Shown in pieces: positions 35,761 to 47,452 of a stretch of DNA of 64,000 bases. The stretch is taken from positions 1-64,000 of the forward strand of contig JAECUM010003179.1 of the NCBI GenBank assembly GCA_016617855.1, given 5' to 3'. A program made the position numbers and the translations under genes. The DNA comes from Megalonaias nervosa (lineage: Eukaryota; Mollusca; Bivalvia; Unionida; Unionidae). Numbering within the stretch: position 1 is the first letter of the stretch; each line of letters opens with the position of its first letter. The notes under the pieces were generated by a model. That model saw only the letters and a list, made by a program, of their open reading frames with translations. It searched no databases and was not told where the DNA came from.

Positions 35761-37934
35761 GTACTTTTTTAAGTTTTGTGCATCCTAGATGGTGAGCGTA
35801 GATTGTTTAAAATAATTTCATTTATGACATGAATTATATGTGCTGAGTTTTATTTACTGTCTTAAAAGATTTGTATCAGTTGTTTGCAAGGAAGTTTTAA
35901 TTGCAAGTTGAATTTATAGACTGAGTAGTAAAACTTGTTATTTTTACCAAGTGAAATTTATTCAGAATAAATATTTAGTATGCATGTATTTCTTTACTTT
36001 CATCACATCATTGGTATATATGACTTATGTTGCTTTGGACACGTGTATTATAAATAATAATTATGATTTGTATTAGGTTGTATTGTTTGACACTTGTTAT
36101 ATGTAAAATCTTAGATTGTCCAAGTTTATGGTATGTTGTTACTTTAAGTTGGAATTTTGCACCCCAAAAAAGCAAACCAACTACCCAGATAGAAAATACA
36201 GGGCCAGGTGTGTATTAGAATTTGAGATAGTACAGGGTAAGTTGCCTGTTAGGGCTTGAGACAGTACAGGGCAAAGTGTGTATTGAAGTTGAGAAAATAT
36301 AAGGCCAGGTGTGTATTAGAATTTGAGATAGTACAGGGTAAGTTGCCTATTAGGGCTTGAGACAGTACAGGGCAAAGTGTGTATTGAAGTTGAGAAAATA
36401 TAAGGCCAGGTGTGTATTAGAATTTGAGACAGTAAAGGGCCATATATTAGAAATTGATATAGTACAAGGTCAGGTATATATTAGAGCTTTTTGAGAGAAT
36501 ATTGGGTCGGTTGGGTATGAGAGCTTGAGAGACAGTAGAAGGCCAGGCATGTATTAGACTTTGAGACAATACAGACCCACGTGTGTATGAGAGCTTTAGA
36601 CAATACAGGGTTATCTGTGTATTAGAGTTTGAGACAATACAGACCCACGTGTGTATGAGAGCTTTAGACAATACAGGGTTATCTTTGTATGAGAACTTTA
36701 GACAATACAGGGTTATCTGTGTATGAGAGCTTTAGACAATACAGGGTTATCTTTGTATTAGCGCTTGAGAAGCATTAGTTGTGATGTTATCACCTTGACA
36801 TGGTCAAGGCTATGATGTGATTCTACTCTTTGCAGTGGAGCAAATAAAAATATTGTCAAAGACAAAAAGATGTTGTTGAGTTAAAATCTGCTACCAAAGT
36901 AAGGTTATATTTTAACATATAAAATGTACATAAGGTAAATTATACTAACCGTACTTTGTCACCCATAGCAGATAACACAAGATTCTTGTGGTGATTCATT
37001 TCACCCAAATAAGTATTGCCTGACCATATTTGGATATTCTATTATATGTTATTCAGTGCATGCCATATTGACTATGATCTGTTTACGTTTCCAAATAATG
37101 ATGCAGTGTTCTTGTATGGCACACTAAAAAATGAGACTGAAAATAGAAGTAGTTATTAAACAAACTAATATGGCAGATGATCCAAAAGAAAATTTTGGAT
37201 GAAGAAGGTAAGTGCTATTTTACATATATTTCTAGGACAAAATTAGCAGTTTTGGTTTTAAATAAGAGGACTACTTATATATGTATGGAAAATATTAATA
37301 CATTTAGACAATGTGCTGATAAAAGCTCTGGGTATGAATCATGCCTGTCTTCTCCAATGCTACATGTACACTCATCTTAGTACCCCTTCCATGAAATAGG
37401 GATACTAATATTAGTACTAGAGGGACATTTGAAGGCCATGTGTGAATTTGAGCTTGAGACAATACAGTGTCAGGTGTATTAGAATTTGAGCTTGAGACAA
37501 TACAGTGTCAGGTGTATTAGAATTTGAGCTTGAGACAATACAGTGTCAGGTGTATTAGAAAATGATCTTGAGACAGTACAGTGTCAGGTGTATTAGAATT
37601 TAAGACAGCACAGGGCCACGTGTGTATTAGATTTCAGAAAATACAGGGCCACATTTGTATTAGACCTTGATACAATTCTGTCAAACATTAATTATACAGA
37701 TGCCACTTTTCTGGACTTTTCAGGCACCTGCAAAATCTTCCCTGAATACTCAACATATTCTTTATATTTTTATCAGTTATCCAGATAACCAATTATCCAG
37801 ACAAATCATATATCAAAACTTCAACTCCTTTTGATGATGATTTTGCCCTTCTTTTGCCTGTATCTCTTGCATTGTATGCCTTTTTGGGATTCCTTAACTT
37901 ACTTTGCATTAGATAGCTGGGATTTTGCTGATGT

Positions 37935-37982
<48 letters not shown>

Positions 37983-38126
37983 ACATACATGCATACATTC
38001 TGAACACAAAATATTTTATTTTGCAGTGTGAGCTATAACATACCTGGAGATTTTTGATAGAGACTTTGTTGATATTGCAGTAAGATGTTGCTGCTATGAA
38101 ATAATTTCTTCTTTTTTTTTTAACAG
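35761..38126. other. Intron D3/A4 with two related minisatellites
   Basis: Arrays at about 36195-36775 and 37425-37690 share the element TTGAGACA(G/A)TACAGGG...GTGTGTATTAGA, with units of about 34 bp and a 101-bp higher-order repeat at 36202-36420. A (CA)n run lies at 37938-37977. Confidence 0.85.
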
Positions 38127-38339
38127 AGTGCTTCTACAAGAAACTTACCCTTCCCACACTTCCATCGGGTGTTGTCTGTTCAGTGTCTGAAACATGCACT
38201 TACATTGATTGCTGTGTCACTGTGGATGCTCTAAGGTTGAGCATGCATACTTACCTGAACTTGGACTTTTGCAACTTTGAAATCTCTTATGGGATTGAAA
38301 AGTTAACTGGATTGCAGAAAATCTTTTCTTATAACTGGG
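38127..38339 (+). CDS. Exon A4: A-type part of module 4
   Basis: 2 nt, 70 codons, 1 nt. Acceptor with a long T run then aacag, donor gtaaga. E-C-F-Y, L-P-T-L-P, V-V-C-S, E-T-C, I-D-C-C and L-D-F-C give the full six-cysteine pattern; it ends S-Y-N-W-G. One of the shorter A exons. Confidence 0.92.
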
Positions 38340-38929
38340 GTAAGAAAATTTTGTGTTGTTGTCATTATTATGCTTTCTCTATTGCAAGAATTGCAGAGGA
38401 AGGCTTAAAAAAGCAAGCTGTTGATTAATCAGATTGCTTGACCATCCTTTGTGTAAATTCTTTTCTTTGAGAAAACAAATGAACATTAAAGTTAATTATC
38501 TTGAATTGATACCTTGTCACTGTCAAAAATGTAGAAAAGATATTTGTGAATATTCGTATTAATGCTTTTAAATTAATCCATTTTAGGCAGGATATGATTC
38601 AAGTCATTTACTTTTTCATACAGTATATGATTTTGGTTCACTACATTCCATCTACCACTTTGTAGAAGTGGGCATTTAACCATGCAGTAGGTCATTATTT
38701 TACAATGTACTCTTTTGAAGAGAAGTAAATAAAAGATAGAAGGTATACAGTGCTGTACTATGCAGTGACAGCTTGATTTGAAAAAAAATTGGTAAAAATG
38801 TGATTTATAAACTGTGTTTTAACATGTGGAGCTCAAAATGGCATTAAGTACTGAAGAGGCAGATGAATGCAGTGATGTCCGTTGGTCTGTAACACAGTAA
38901 CTTTGGTCTTGCACCATCTAAGAAACATA

Positions 38930-39560
38930 TTTATGTTATGGTAAAAAGGTCAAAGGTCAAGGTCACCATGACTGAAGGAAGAAAAATAGTTCATGCAGTA
39001 ACATTAGTTTCTAGATCACAGACTTAGACCAAGCATTGTGGATGGCTTGCATGAGGGGGGGGGGGAAAGCCTGTCAATCATGGGGTCAAAACATCCAAGG
39101 TTAAGGAAGAAAGAAGAAAAGTGGTTGTTTGTTTGTGCACAATAACTTTCATTCTATATCACAGACCTGGGCTAAACTTTGTAGATGGCTTGCACCCGCA
39201 GTAAGGTAGAAGTATGTTGATTTTGGTGCTCAAAAGGTTGATATCAATGTGGCTTGAAAATGAAATATGGGCCTCTGCACAAAACTACAGTACTGTTCTC
39301 AACCATGTACCTTTACCAAAGTTTATGGATTGCTTACACTTTTGGTAAGAAAAAGCCTTTTGATTTTAAGGACATAAGTTAAAAGGTTGAGGTCACAATG
39401 GCTGAAAGAAGAAAATGGTTTACTAATAGTAACTTAAGTTTCAGAGCTTGTACCTTCCACCAAAGATTTTGGAGGGTAAGAAAGCGACCTACTGATTCCG
39501 GGGTCAAAAGGTCAAAGGTCATGGTTATTTTGATTTAGGGAAAAGGGATTTTGATAGCAT
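38930..39560 (+). repeat. Dispersed repeat (ggtcaaaggtcaaggtcacc family)
   Basis: Internally repetitive: gactga-a-gaagaaaaa, tagatcacagac, tggatggcttgca and ggggtcaaaaggtc recur about every 180-200 bp. The same text returns at 55550-55760. Lies in intron A4/B4 (38340-39819). Confidence 0.7.
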
Positions 39561-39819
39561 TAATACACTGCCAACTGTTATGGCACAGCATTCTTTTTCC
39601 TTGACCTTAGTCTTCAATCCAAGGTGAATATTCCCTCCTGCAGTTAGTAATTGGAGGTCAAGGACAAACAGCAGCATGATCCCACCTAGAGTTAACTTCT
39701 GTCATTTAGAATTTCATCTGTCGCTTCCTTGAACTTTGTGTAGTTGTCACTTATCTGTGGGCATGGAACACTTTTCGCTGAAACTGAAATAGAATACATT
39801 GGGTTTTTTTTATTTACAG

Positions 39820-39868
39820 GACAGAAGGAGATGCTGTATTTAGACTCGGGAAATATGATATATTTCAG
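39820..39868 (+). CDS. Exon B4: B-type exon of module 4
   Basis: 49 nt: 2 nt, 15 codons, 2 nt. Acceptor ttttttatttacag, donor gtacag. Reads G-Q-K-E-M-L-Y-L-D-S-G-N-M-I-Y-F, then a split codon AG+C (serine) with C4. Longest separate B exon. Confidence 0.83.
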
Positions 39869-40440
39869 GTACAGTGTAAAAATCTTGCATATTAGCTGAG
39901 CTCCTATGGTCTTTTATAATGTTGTATGAAATCATTATGTAGCACACACGTCATCTGTGGAGGATGTTTTTGCTTGCTGTTGTCAAATGAGACTTGGAGT
40001 TGGCATGTTGAGGTGTGCATTGAAAAAAGCAAGTAGCAGTCGAAGGATTACTGTGTTCAGCACACAGTTCCATTTTTTAGGGTCTAGATGGTCCATCATT
40101 AGGAGAAAAGAGGGTTCACTTTCTATACATCCAAGGGATTTTAGAAAAGAAATAGTAGTAAATGTCACATATATGTGAGTATATTGTATTTTCCTCAGGA
40201 TTATTTTCATTGATTTTTTATGAGAAGATTTCAGTCTATTCAGTAGAAAAGGGTTGCCAGAATTGCTACCACCACCACCATCACCACCAAAACATTGGAT
40301 ATATTAGAATCAGCTTGACACTTGCTTACATAATATCTCCTGCTCCCTTTGAGTTATCTTCATGAAACTTTGTACGATTTTCTGTCATGAGTGGACATTA
40401 AGTCCAATAAAAATGAACTCTCAGATCATCATATGTAGAG

Positions 40441-41460
40441 TTGTTTTTATTAGCTCCAATGGTTGTAGGCCAGAAGACCTTATGGGATGGTTGTCTTTTC
40501 ATCCGTTGATCAATTAGCACAAGTTTGTTATTCAACTTCTCATAAAAGGATTAACATCAAATTTTATACACATTTATCCCAAGGTCTACTTGGTCCTAAA
40601 TGAAAATGGTGTTGCTCAAATACCCATTATGGCTCCGCAGTGGCCATCTTGAAAAGTTAGTTTGTGCTACTGCTTCTAAACAGATAGTGATATCAAGATA
40701 AGATTTTCACTGAAAGATTTCTTACAATGTCTTGTTTGGCTTAAATGTACATCCAAATTGGTTTTCATAGCATCAGTCTTGAAAATTGTATCATTGACAC
40801 TTCTACACAGAAAATCATATTGACATGGAGTTTTCACCAGAAGACCTTAGTTTGTCCTAAATGAAATTGATGCTGATATGATATCCAATATGGCCACAAA
40901 AGTTGCCATCTTGAAAACCTTGTTATTGCTGCTGTATGGTCATATGCAAATGGGGTTATCACAATAAGACTTCTTGTGATGTAAAGTTGGTCTTAAATTA
41001 AAATAGTGCTGATCTTGCAGCTTATATGGTCACCATGACAACCATCTTAAAAATCTTCTTACTGCTACTCCTCCTGATTTGATTGTCATTTTGATATGGA
41101 GTTATCAAATAAATCTTCTTGTCCGTGTTTTGGGCTTAATGCCATTTCTCAGTGCAGGATAGGCTATACATGGTGGCCAGTATAACTGGTGGAGGAAGAA
41201 TCCTGGGAAAACCCCACTAAGAAACACTGACCCACAATAAGCTACTGGCAGCATTCTCACATATCCACATTAGCCAAGCCTTAGACTTGAACCCATGTGG
41301 ACAGGAGTGAGATGACATTGATCAGTAAAGGCAAGCACTTTGGACCACTTGGTCACCTGGGGCTCACAAAAATCTTCATACAATGTCTTGAGTGAAAATG
41401 GTGCCAATCTTGCAGCTAATATGGTCATCACAGCTGCCATCTTGAAAATCTTATTACCCC
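40441..41460. repeat. Dispersed repeat (gccatcttgaaaa family), interrupted by a SINE
   Basis: Repeated text such as ctaaatgaaaatggtg-tg, ggccatcttgaaaa and ctgctactcctcctga recurs about every 190 bp. A related stretch is at 61990-62310. The SINE at 41122-41366 splits one unit, with aaatcttc on both sides. Lies in intron B4/C4 (39869-44434). Confidence 0.68.
41122..41366 (-). mobile_element. Diverged full-length tRNA-derived SINE, reverse
   Basis: Reads gggcttaatgccatttctcag, the body, then ggaccacttggtcacctggggctc, all matching the reverse complement of 16196-16447 with many substitutions. An older copy than those at 16 and 29 kb. Confidence 0.85.
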
Positions 41461-42257
41461 TAAAAGATAAAGATAGTTTGAACACTTGGCAGTTAAAAAG
41501 AAGAAATTGTCGTGTCTTGGATTCCTGGACATTCTTTGCAGCCTTTAATACCTTTGAGTAATTTGTATTACCAGTTATGTTGGTTCATCCATCTGTTCAT
41601 CACACTTTTCATTTATTTAATATATACTGAGCCATTTTAAATTTCTTCATGACACAAGTCATGCATTTTGTATCTTGATAAGACTTCATGTCCTGTATGA
41701 GTACTTTTTGGAGTTATCTCCTCATTTTGAAAATTACATCCATCACATTTTATTTTGATAAATATCATTACATATTAGATATCACCATATCACCATGGAG
41801 GGTCACTGTAACCTACTTTTACATTTTATTTAGGTTATGTTTTTTGCATTTAGCTCATCAGCAGCTTGTTTTTTTGCAGTGTCTGTTTATACTATTATAC
41901 CTTAGATTCATGAAACAAGATCTATTCATGCTAGAATTGTCAATATGATTGTATGCATCCCTGTTAATACCACACCCTTGCCACAAAAGAATGTCAGTAT
42001 GATGTACATTTTACGTTTTTCTTGCTTGGGTTAATGTTCATTTAGCTCATTACCAAATAGATTTTTTGCACCCATGTGTGTGTATATATATATATATGTG
42101 TTATACCTATGATGGAACTTGGTGAATAGATACATCTTGATTACTACAATCTGATCACAAAAGTAAATCACTGTGACCTATGTTTCATGCTTCAGTGATT
42201 TTAGTCCAATATTACTCTGTTAATGCCAGAATCATGAAACCAGATGATTGAATGCAT

Positions 42258-42700
42258 CTCAATTTGTACAACATCCATGCATCAAAAGAAGGTTATTTTG
42301 ACCTATATCTAACATTTTAGCTCAATTTGTACTACATCCATGCATCAAAAGAAGGTTATTTTGACCTATATCTAACATTTTAGCTCAATTTGTACTACAT
42401 CCATGCATCAAAAGGTTTTTTTGACCTATATCTAACATTTTAGCTCAATTTGTACAACATCCATGCATCAAAAGAAGGTTATTTTGACCTATATCTAACA
42501 TTTTAGCTCAATTTGTACTACATCAATGCATCAAAAGAAGGTTATTTTGACCTATATCTAACATTTTAGCTCAATTTTTACTACATCCATGCATCAAAAG
42601 AAGGTTATTTTGACCTATATCTAACATTTTAGCTCAATTTGTACAACATCCATGCTTCAAAAGAAGGTTATTTTGACCTATATCTAACATTTTAGCTCAG
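42258..42700 (+). repeat. 63-bp minisatellite, seven copies
   Basis: Unit CTCAATTTGTACAACATCCA...GACCTATATCTAACATTTTAG, very homogeneous; one copy is a few bases short. It lies within a diverged dispersed repeat (about 41990-43110) with the same atattt-gacc text. Confidence 0.95.
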
Positions 42701-43859
42701 GACCACGTTCTTTTTTATATCCACTGTATAATAATGTTACACATGCAGTCATAATACTTGGCGAGAGGATGCATCTTGAAGTGTACTACACCTTCATCTT
42801 TAAAGCTGGTCATTGTGACCCGTATTTCATATTTCACTGGCTTGAGATTGATGTTTGCAATATTCATGATTTCATTATTCAAGTCTGATTAATTCTGCAC
42901 CCATACAGAAAAGGTCACAGTGACCTAAATTTCATAGTTTAACTTGTGACTATATTGGTTTTAGACATGCTGTGTAAATACTGTCCTATCTAGAATCATG
43001 AAAATTTAGGATAAATCTTGATGAGCACTACTCCTTCATTTCAGTAGAAAGGTTATTATTGCCCATATTTTATGTTTGATTGACTCGGGTTAAAATTGTT
43101 GTTTGATGTTCATTTTGCAGGCACTGTTCATGCTACAATCCTGAAACTGATGATGATAATTATCTTGTTACTGCCACATCCTTGCAACAAAAGAAACTTA
43201 TTTTGATCCATATTTCATTTTTTTTTACTGGTTTTGGTTAAGCTTTAGCATTTAGTTCAAGACCACAGAAATTATCAGTGTATTTTATGAATGCTACCAT
43301 ACCTACAATCATGAAAATCATGCATCCTGACATTAAGTTCTACTTCCCATCCATATCTTCATGAAACCTCTATACTTTGACAGAGTTTATAAGAATGGAC
43401 TTTATCAGATTATTAATTTTAGAGTAAGGGGTATTCCAGTGGCACTTGCATGCTGACAGTTGGTTCTTATAAAGTCATCTATGATTAGCTAATCTGGCAA
43501 AAACAACTAATCAGAAATGCTTATATGTAAATTACTAGTGATACCAGCATGCAGTTGATGATGAATTTGCAGCTATTTTCATACAAGTAGTTTGCATCAT
43601 ACATTTGCATAAAGCAGTCAGCAGAGGTTGGATTCTTTCTTTTATTGAGCTGCATCTTGCAAACTTGTGAATATGAAAATGCAACTGAAACTATGAACCA
43701 TTCATGCTAGAAGTTTATTATAGTTTGGGGAAATTCTAACAACCACAGCAGTGAGTTCTAGATTGCCATGTGTAAAATGATGATTCCAGCAATTATATTT
43801 ATCATGATCATTTTGTCTTTTGGGGTTGTAAGATATTGCACCATCTCTAATAAAATAGC

Positions 43860-44215
43860 TTAAGGGCATAGCCTGGCCTGAAGGGCATAGTCTGGCACAA
43901 TGGCTCACCCTGTCCTGAACTGCATAGTCTGGCACAAGGGCATAGCTTGGCCTGAAGAGCATAGCCTGGCCTGAAAGGCATAGTCTGGTACAAGGGCATA
44001 GCCTGGCCAGAAAGGCATAGTCTGGCACAAGGGCAAGCCTGGCCTGAACGGCTTAGTCTGGCACAAGGGCATAGCCTGGCCTGATAGGCATAGTCTGGCA
44101 CAAGGGCATAGCCTGGCCAGAAAGGCATAGTCTGGCACAAGGGCAAACCCAGCCTGAAGGGCATAGCTTGACCTGTAAGGCATAATATGGCACAAGGGCA
44201 TAGCCTGGCCTGAAC
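43860..44215 (+). repeat. About 37-bp minisatellite built of two 18-bp half-units
   Basis: GGGCATAGCCTGGCCTGAA alternates with GGGCATAGTCTGGCACAA. The absence of stops on the minus strand produces long open frames in several registers, which are artefacts. Confidence 0.95.
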
Positions 44216-44434
44216 ACTGGGGTTATAGTTAACTCATCTTCTGTGAGACTTTAAGAAAGCTAGGAGAGATACCAATAATAATTTTGAAAAATTCTCTTTC
44301 AGTAATTGACAGTAACTAATTAATAATAGAAAAGGCCAGGGCTGGTCAAAGTGAAGTCATAGGTTAGATAAATAACTGATAACAATATTTGTATATGCCA
44401 TTTTACCACAGATTACAAACCTTGTACTTGACAG

Positions 44435-44598
44435 CTTCAGCATTGGAAAGTTGGATGATGCCAAGATGTTTGTAGTGAATCTGGACTTCAATGTGTGCTT
44501 AGAGAAGGACCAACCATGCCAGCTGTCACTGCCATTCATGAAGGATGCACTGATACCACAGCCACTCTGCAACACCAATGTCAGCTTTCTGCCAGGCG
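44435..44598 (+). CDS. Exon C4: C-type part of module 4
   Basis: 1 nt, 54 codons, 1 nt. Acceptor ttgtacttgacag, chosen over an earlier ccacag at 44411 because only this one keeps the frame. F-S-I-G-K-L-D-D at the start; cysteines in N-V-C, Q-P-C and P-L-C; ends S-F-L-P-G. Donor gtatgg. Confidence 0.88.
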
Positions 44599-45202
44599 GT
44601 ATGGTGTTCTACCACTTGTTTTTTTCTGTTATATTCCAGTTTGTTGCAAGAAATGAAAAGCCGATACCATGAATTTGTAATTGCCATAATTTGAACCACA
44701 TGTAATGTGCAGAATTTACTAACTGACACATTGAAGTTTGTCTGTACTACATAAAATATTGCTATTTTGAAGTACTTGACAAATCTTGTGCTCAGTGCCA
44801 AGGGGCTAATAGAATGCTAGGTTCAGGCTATCATATATCAATGTCAGGTAGCCCAGCAAATTTCTGTATGATACCATAAATTATTCAGGCTTTTTTAAAG
44901 CATACTTGCAACAAAACTTTACAGAGTTTAATAATTGTAACTAACACATGCTAAGGTATATGGATAGTCTTTAAGCTAACAGTTTCATTCATGTACCTTC
45001 TTTTCCATGTTTTCATGTACTTAAATTAAGATGGGCTACCAGGTTATTTCCTTGGTGGCTCACAGGGTTACCAGCTAATTTGTTAAAAAAGAATTGAACC
45101 ACTTTAATTTTCTGTATATTGAAGGAAATTTTATGTCTTTTCAAATTGTCTAAAGTTTAATATTTGCTACAGGTGTGTAATTTACAGTATATTTCGTTGC
45201 AG
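44599..45202. other. Intron C4/D4
   Basis: 604 bp, nothing recognisable. Confidence 0.6.
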
Positions 45203-45373
45203 AGTTTTCCCTATCTACTTTGAAGGATACAATGGGATGGGGCGATGCTTTATCCTCAGCAGCATCTAAACAACTCCTTTACATGCTTGGACTGACGGAC
45301 AATATCCTGCTAGACCCACCCTGTGATAGAAATGAGGCTCCTTACACAGCTGTAGAACCATACTGGACGAATG
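45203..45373 (+). CDS. Exon D4: D-type part of module 4, GC donor
   Basis: 2 nt, 56 codons, 1 nt. Acceptor atttcgttgcag. E-F-S-L-S-T-L, helix, L-L-Y-M-L-G-L-T-D-N-I-L-L, D-P-P-C-D, A-P-Y-T and Y-W-T-N at the end. The aligned end falls before gcaagt, so this intron appears to start with GC. The nearest GT would shift the phase. Confidence 0.88.
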
Positions 45374-45828
45374 GCAAGTCAAAACATGTGATGATACAAC
45401 TCTGTGTATTAATTTATTGTGATTTGAATTTGCAGTTTTCCATAATGTTTAAGCTTGTGGAACGTTTGAAATGTAAATATATTAATATAAGAAAATAATT
45501 AAACATACACATTCAATTTTATAATTTAACATTTTTGCAATTTTTCACATATTGGAAAAGCAAATTTCTCAATCATGTTATTCAGCACCAGGACTTTTGT
45601 CTTTTAGATAGTAAGAAAAACAAACATTTTCTGGCCAAAATCAGTAAACGGTTATCTTTTAGGTAAAGAAGTTATTTTTACAGAAGTATGTGTCACTTGG
45701 CACTGTTTGCGTCTGTAAAGTCATTTCTCTTATTTCCTCAATATACACACACACACACACACACATAGAGAGATACAGACAGACAAACAAATGTACAGAT
45801 TGTGTATGTTTGCTATATTTTTTTTCAG
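45374..45828. other. Short GC-AG intron D4/A5
   Basis: 455 bp, starting gcaagt (a strong GC donor) and ending ttttttttcag. Contains (AC)n at 45745-45766. Confidence 0.75.
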
Positions 45829-46047
45829 AATGTTCCTTTGTGAATACATCCTATCTTCCAAAGCTGGATTATCGCATGTCTTGTTACATCCCCAAATACT
45901 GTACTGCCATTCATTGCTGCATCCGTGTTGAGAAACTAGCCAAATCACTTTCTGCCAAGATTGATTTGAATGCCTGTAACAACACCTTTGACATTGCCCT
46001 TGAAAAATTCAAGGAATCATTTGTGTTGGTGGATTACGCATCGCTAG
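45829..46047 (+). CDS. Exon A5: A-type part of module 5
   Basis: 2 nt, 72 codons, 1 nt. Acceptor ttttttttcag, donor gtattt. All six cysteines: E-C-S-F, M-S-C, K-Y-C, I-H-C-C and L-N-A-C. The usual final Y-x-W-G is replaced by D-Y-A-S-L, so this module lacks the aromatic at that place. N-T-S and N-N-T are potential glycosylation sites. Confidence 0.92.
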
Positions 46048-46919
46048 GTATTTGTTTTTTTTCAGATAAATGCCATGATATATTTTGTATAAAAATAATT
46101 GTTTGAATTCTATAATTTTTGCTATTGATAAAAAAAAAATACTTGAGGTTGAAGTTCGTGAACTGTTGATAGTAATTTAAAAGTTAGAGAGTATGTTCTT
46201 TGATTTTCATCTGATAAAGATATTAAAGGGATAAATGCTTAGTCATATCAAAATGCAAATTGAAGAACATGCATTGTGGTCCTTATATATAAATTGGTGA
46301 ATTTCAGTCATTGAAAATTGGTCATTTAAATGTTCCTTTGCAATGTTTTATTGCAAAAACTCTTGACCTGGTGTTGAAAATCAAGGAAAGACAGCTTCTA
46401 GCTTATAATCATTTAAAAACGATCAGCCCTATCTATCAGTAAGTTAAAATTGTTTCATTGTGTGACAATTTATGAAAAGAGCACATTTTATTGCATGATA
46501 ATTTTCAGACTGTTTCCAGTGTGGCAGTCACTCCTTTTGAACTGCCACTGCCTCCACAATTTAAAATAAGATACTTTCTTGCAGAAAATATTGCTTTAGT
46601 TCTCATTTCTCAAGAGAGTAACAAAATAAGTAAATATTAAAATATCATGCTTTTACCTAGTAATTCAAACATTGTTATTATTAACTTTTCATCTTTGTTC
46701 ACCAGAATTCAATGGAACTGAAATGACAATTAAAAATAAATCTGACCTTGGGATCAAATGGTCCATGCTGGAAGTGACAATGTTTCCCCTAATCACTGAA
46801 TATCAGTTTAGAAAATCTTTGCAAGATTTTAATAGGATATATTGAGTTTCAGACTACTTCATGTTTTTGGTAGTATTTATATTTTTTTTTTAATAATTTT
46901 GCTATCTGCTCTTTTTCAG
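46048..46919. other. Intron A5/B5
   Basis: 872 bp, no recognisable element. Confidence 0.6.
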
Positions 46920-46962
46920 CTGTTTCCAATAGTTTCTGGTTGTTTGGAATTTTGAGGGCGGA
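46920..46962 (+). CDS. Exon B5: B-type exon of module 5
   Basis: 43 nt, same length as B1 and B3: 2 nt, 13 codons, 2 nt. Acceptor ctctttttcag, donor gtaagt. Reads A-V-S-N-S-F-W-L-F-G-I-L-R-A, more aromatic than its relatives. Supported mainly by strong splice sites, exact length and phase. Confidence 0.72.
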
Positions 46963-47294
46963 GTAAGTAAATATTTTTCACCTTTTTCTCGATAGTAATC
47001 AGAATTAGATACTTTATTTGGTCTGTAATGTTTTATTTAATTTGTCAAAAAATTTTAGGTTGTGAAATGTTGCAGGTCCATGCTTATCATACAGAAAATA
47101 TGGACACTGTTAGTACTCCAATTTATTTTAAAAGATGTTGAATTATATATATATATATATATATTAAAATTTAAAAATAATATAAATCTATACAATATAT
47201 GTATGTTAGAAATGAAACAGCTTTAACATCAGCTTCATTATTCTCTATGCTGAACCCACTGGTCAGACTGATTCAAGCTTTTTTTTTTTTTCAG
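46963..47294. other. Intron B5/C5
   Basis: 332 bp with a (TA)n tract near 47145-47164. Nothing else. Confidence 0.7.
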
Positions 47295-47452
47295 TTACAG
47301 GATAGAGGACGTTGACAGATATTTCCTCTTTAGTCTGACTCTCAGTCTGTGTTTTGAGACAGATTTCTGTGATATGTCTGTCCCTGTCTTGAAAAATATC
47401 AAGTTGCCAAAGTCTCCATGTGAATGGGGAGATGTGTTCAAGTTAAACCCAG
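47295..47452 (+). CDS. Exon C5: C-type part of module 5
   Basis: 1 nt, 52 codons, 1 nt. Acceptor with T12 then cag, donor gtagag. D-Y-R-I-E-D-V-D-R-Y-F at the start, L-S-L-C, T-D-F-C and K-S-P-C for the cysteines, ending F-K-L-N-P. It has no start methionine and is recognised by alignment. Confidence 0.9.

Noticed and set aside
37793..38031. Frames with H-T or C-V repeats
   Set aside because: Translation of a (CA)n microsatellite. The same holds for poly-isoleucine frames at 15032, 22403, 23400 and 32051, which cover (TTA)n or (ATA)n runs.
43702..44201. Overlapping minus-strand frames with P-D-Y-A and R-L-C-P repeats
   Set aside because: Several registers are open at once over the same 37-bp minisatellite, which is typical of a stop-free repeat unit and not of a gene.
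46702..46770. Alternative B5 exon after caccag
   Set aside because: It keeps phase, but its length does not match other B exons and its donor (gtccat) is poor. 46920-46962 has the exact 43-nt length and strong sites.
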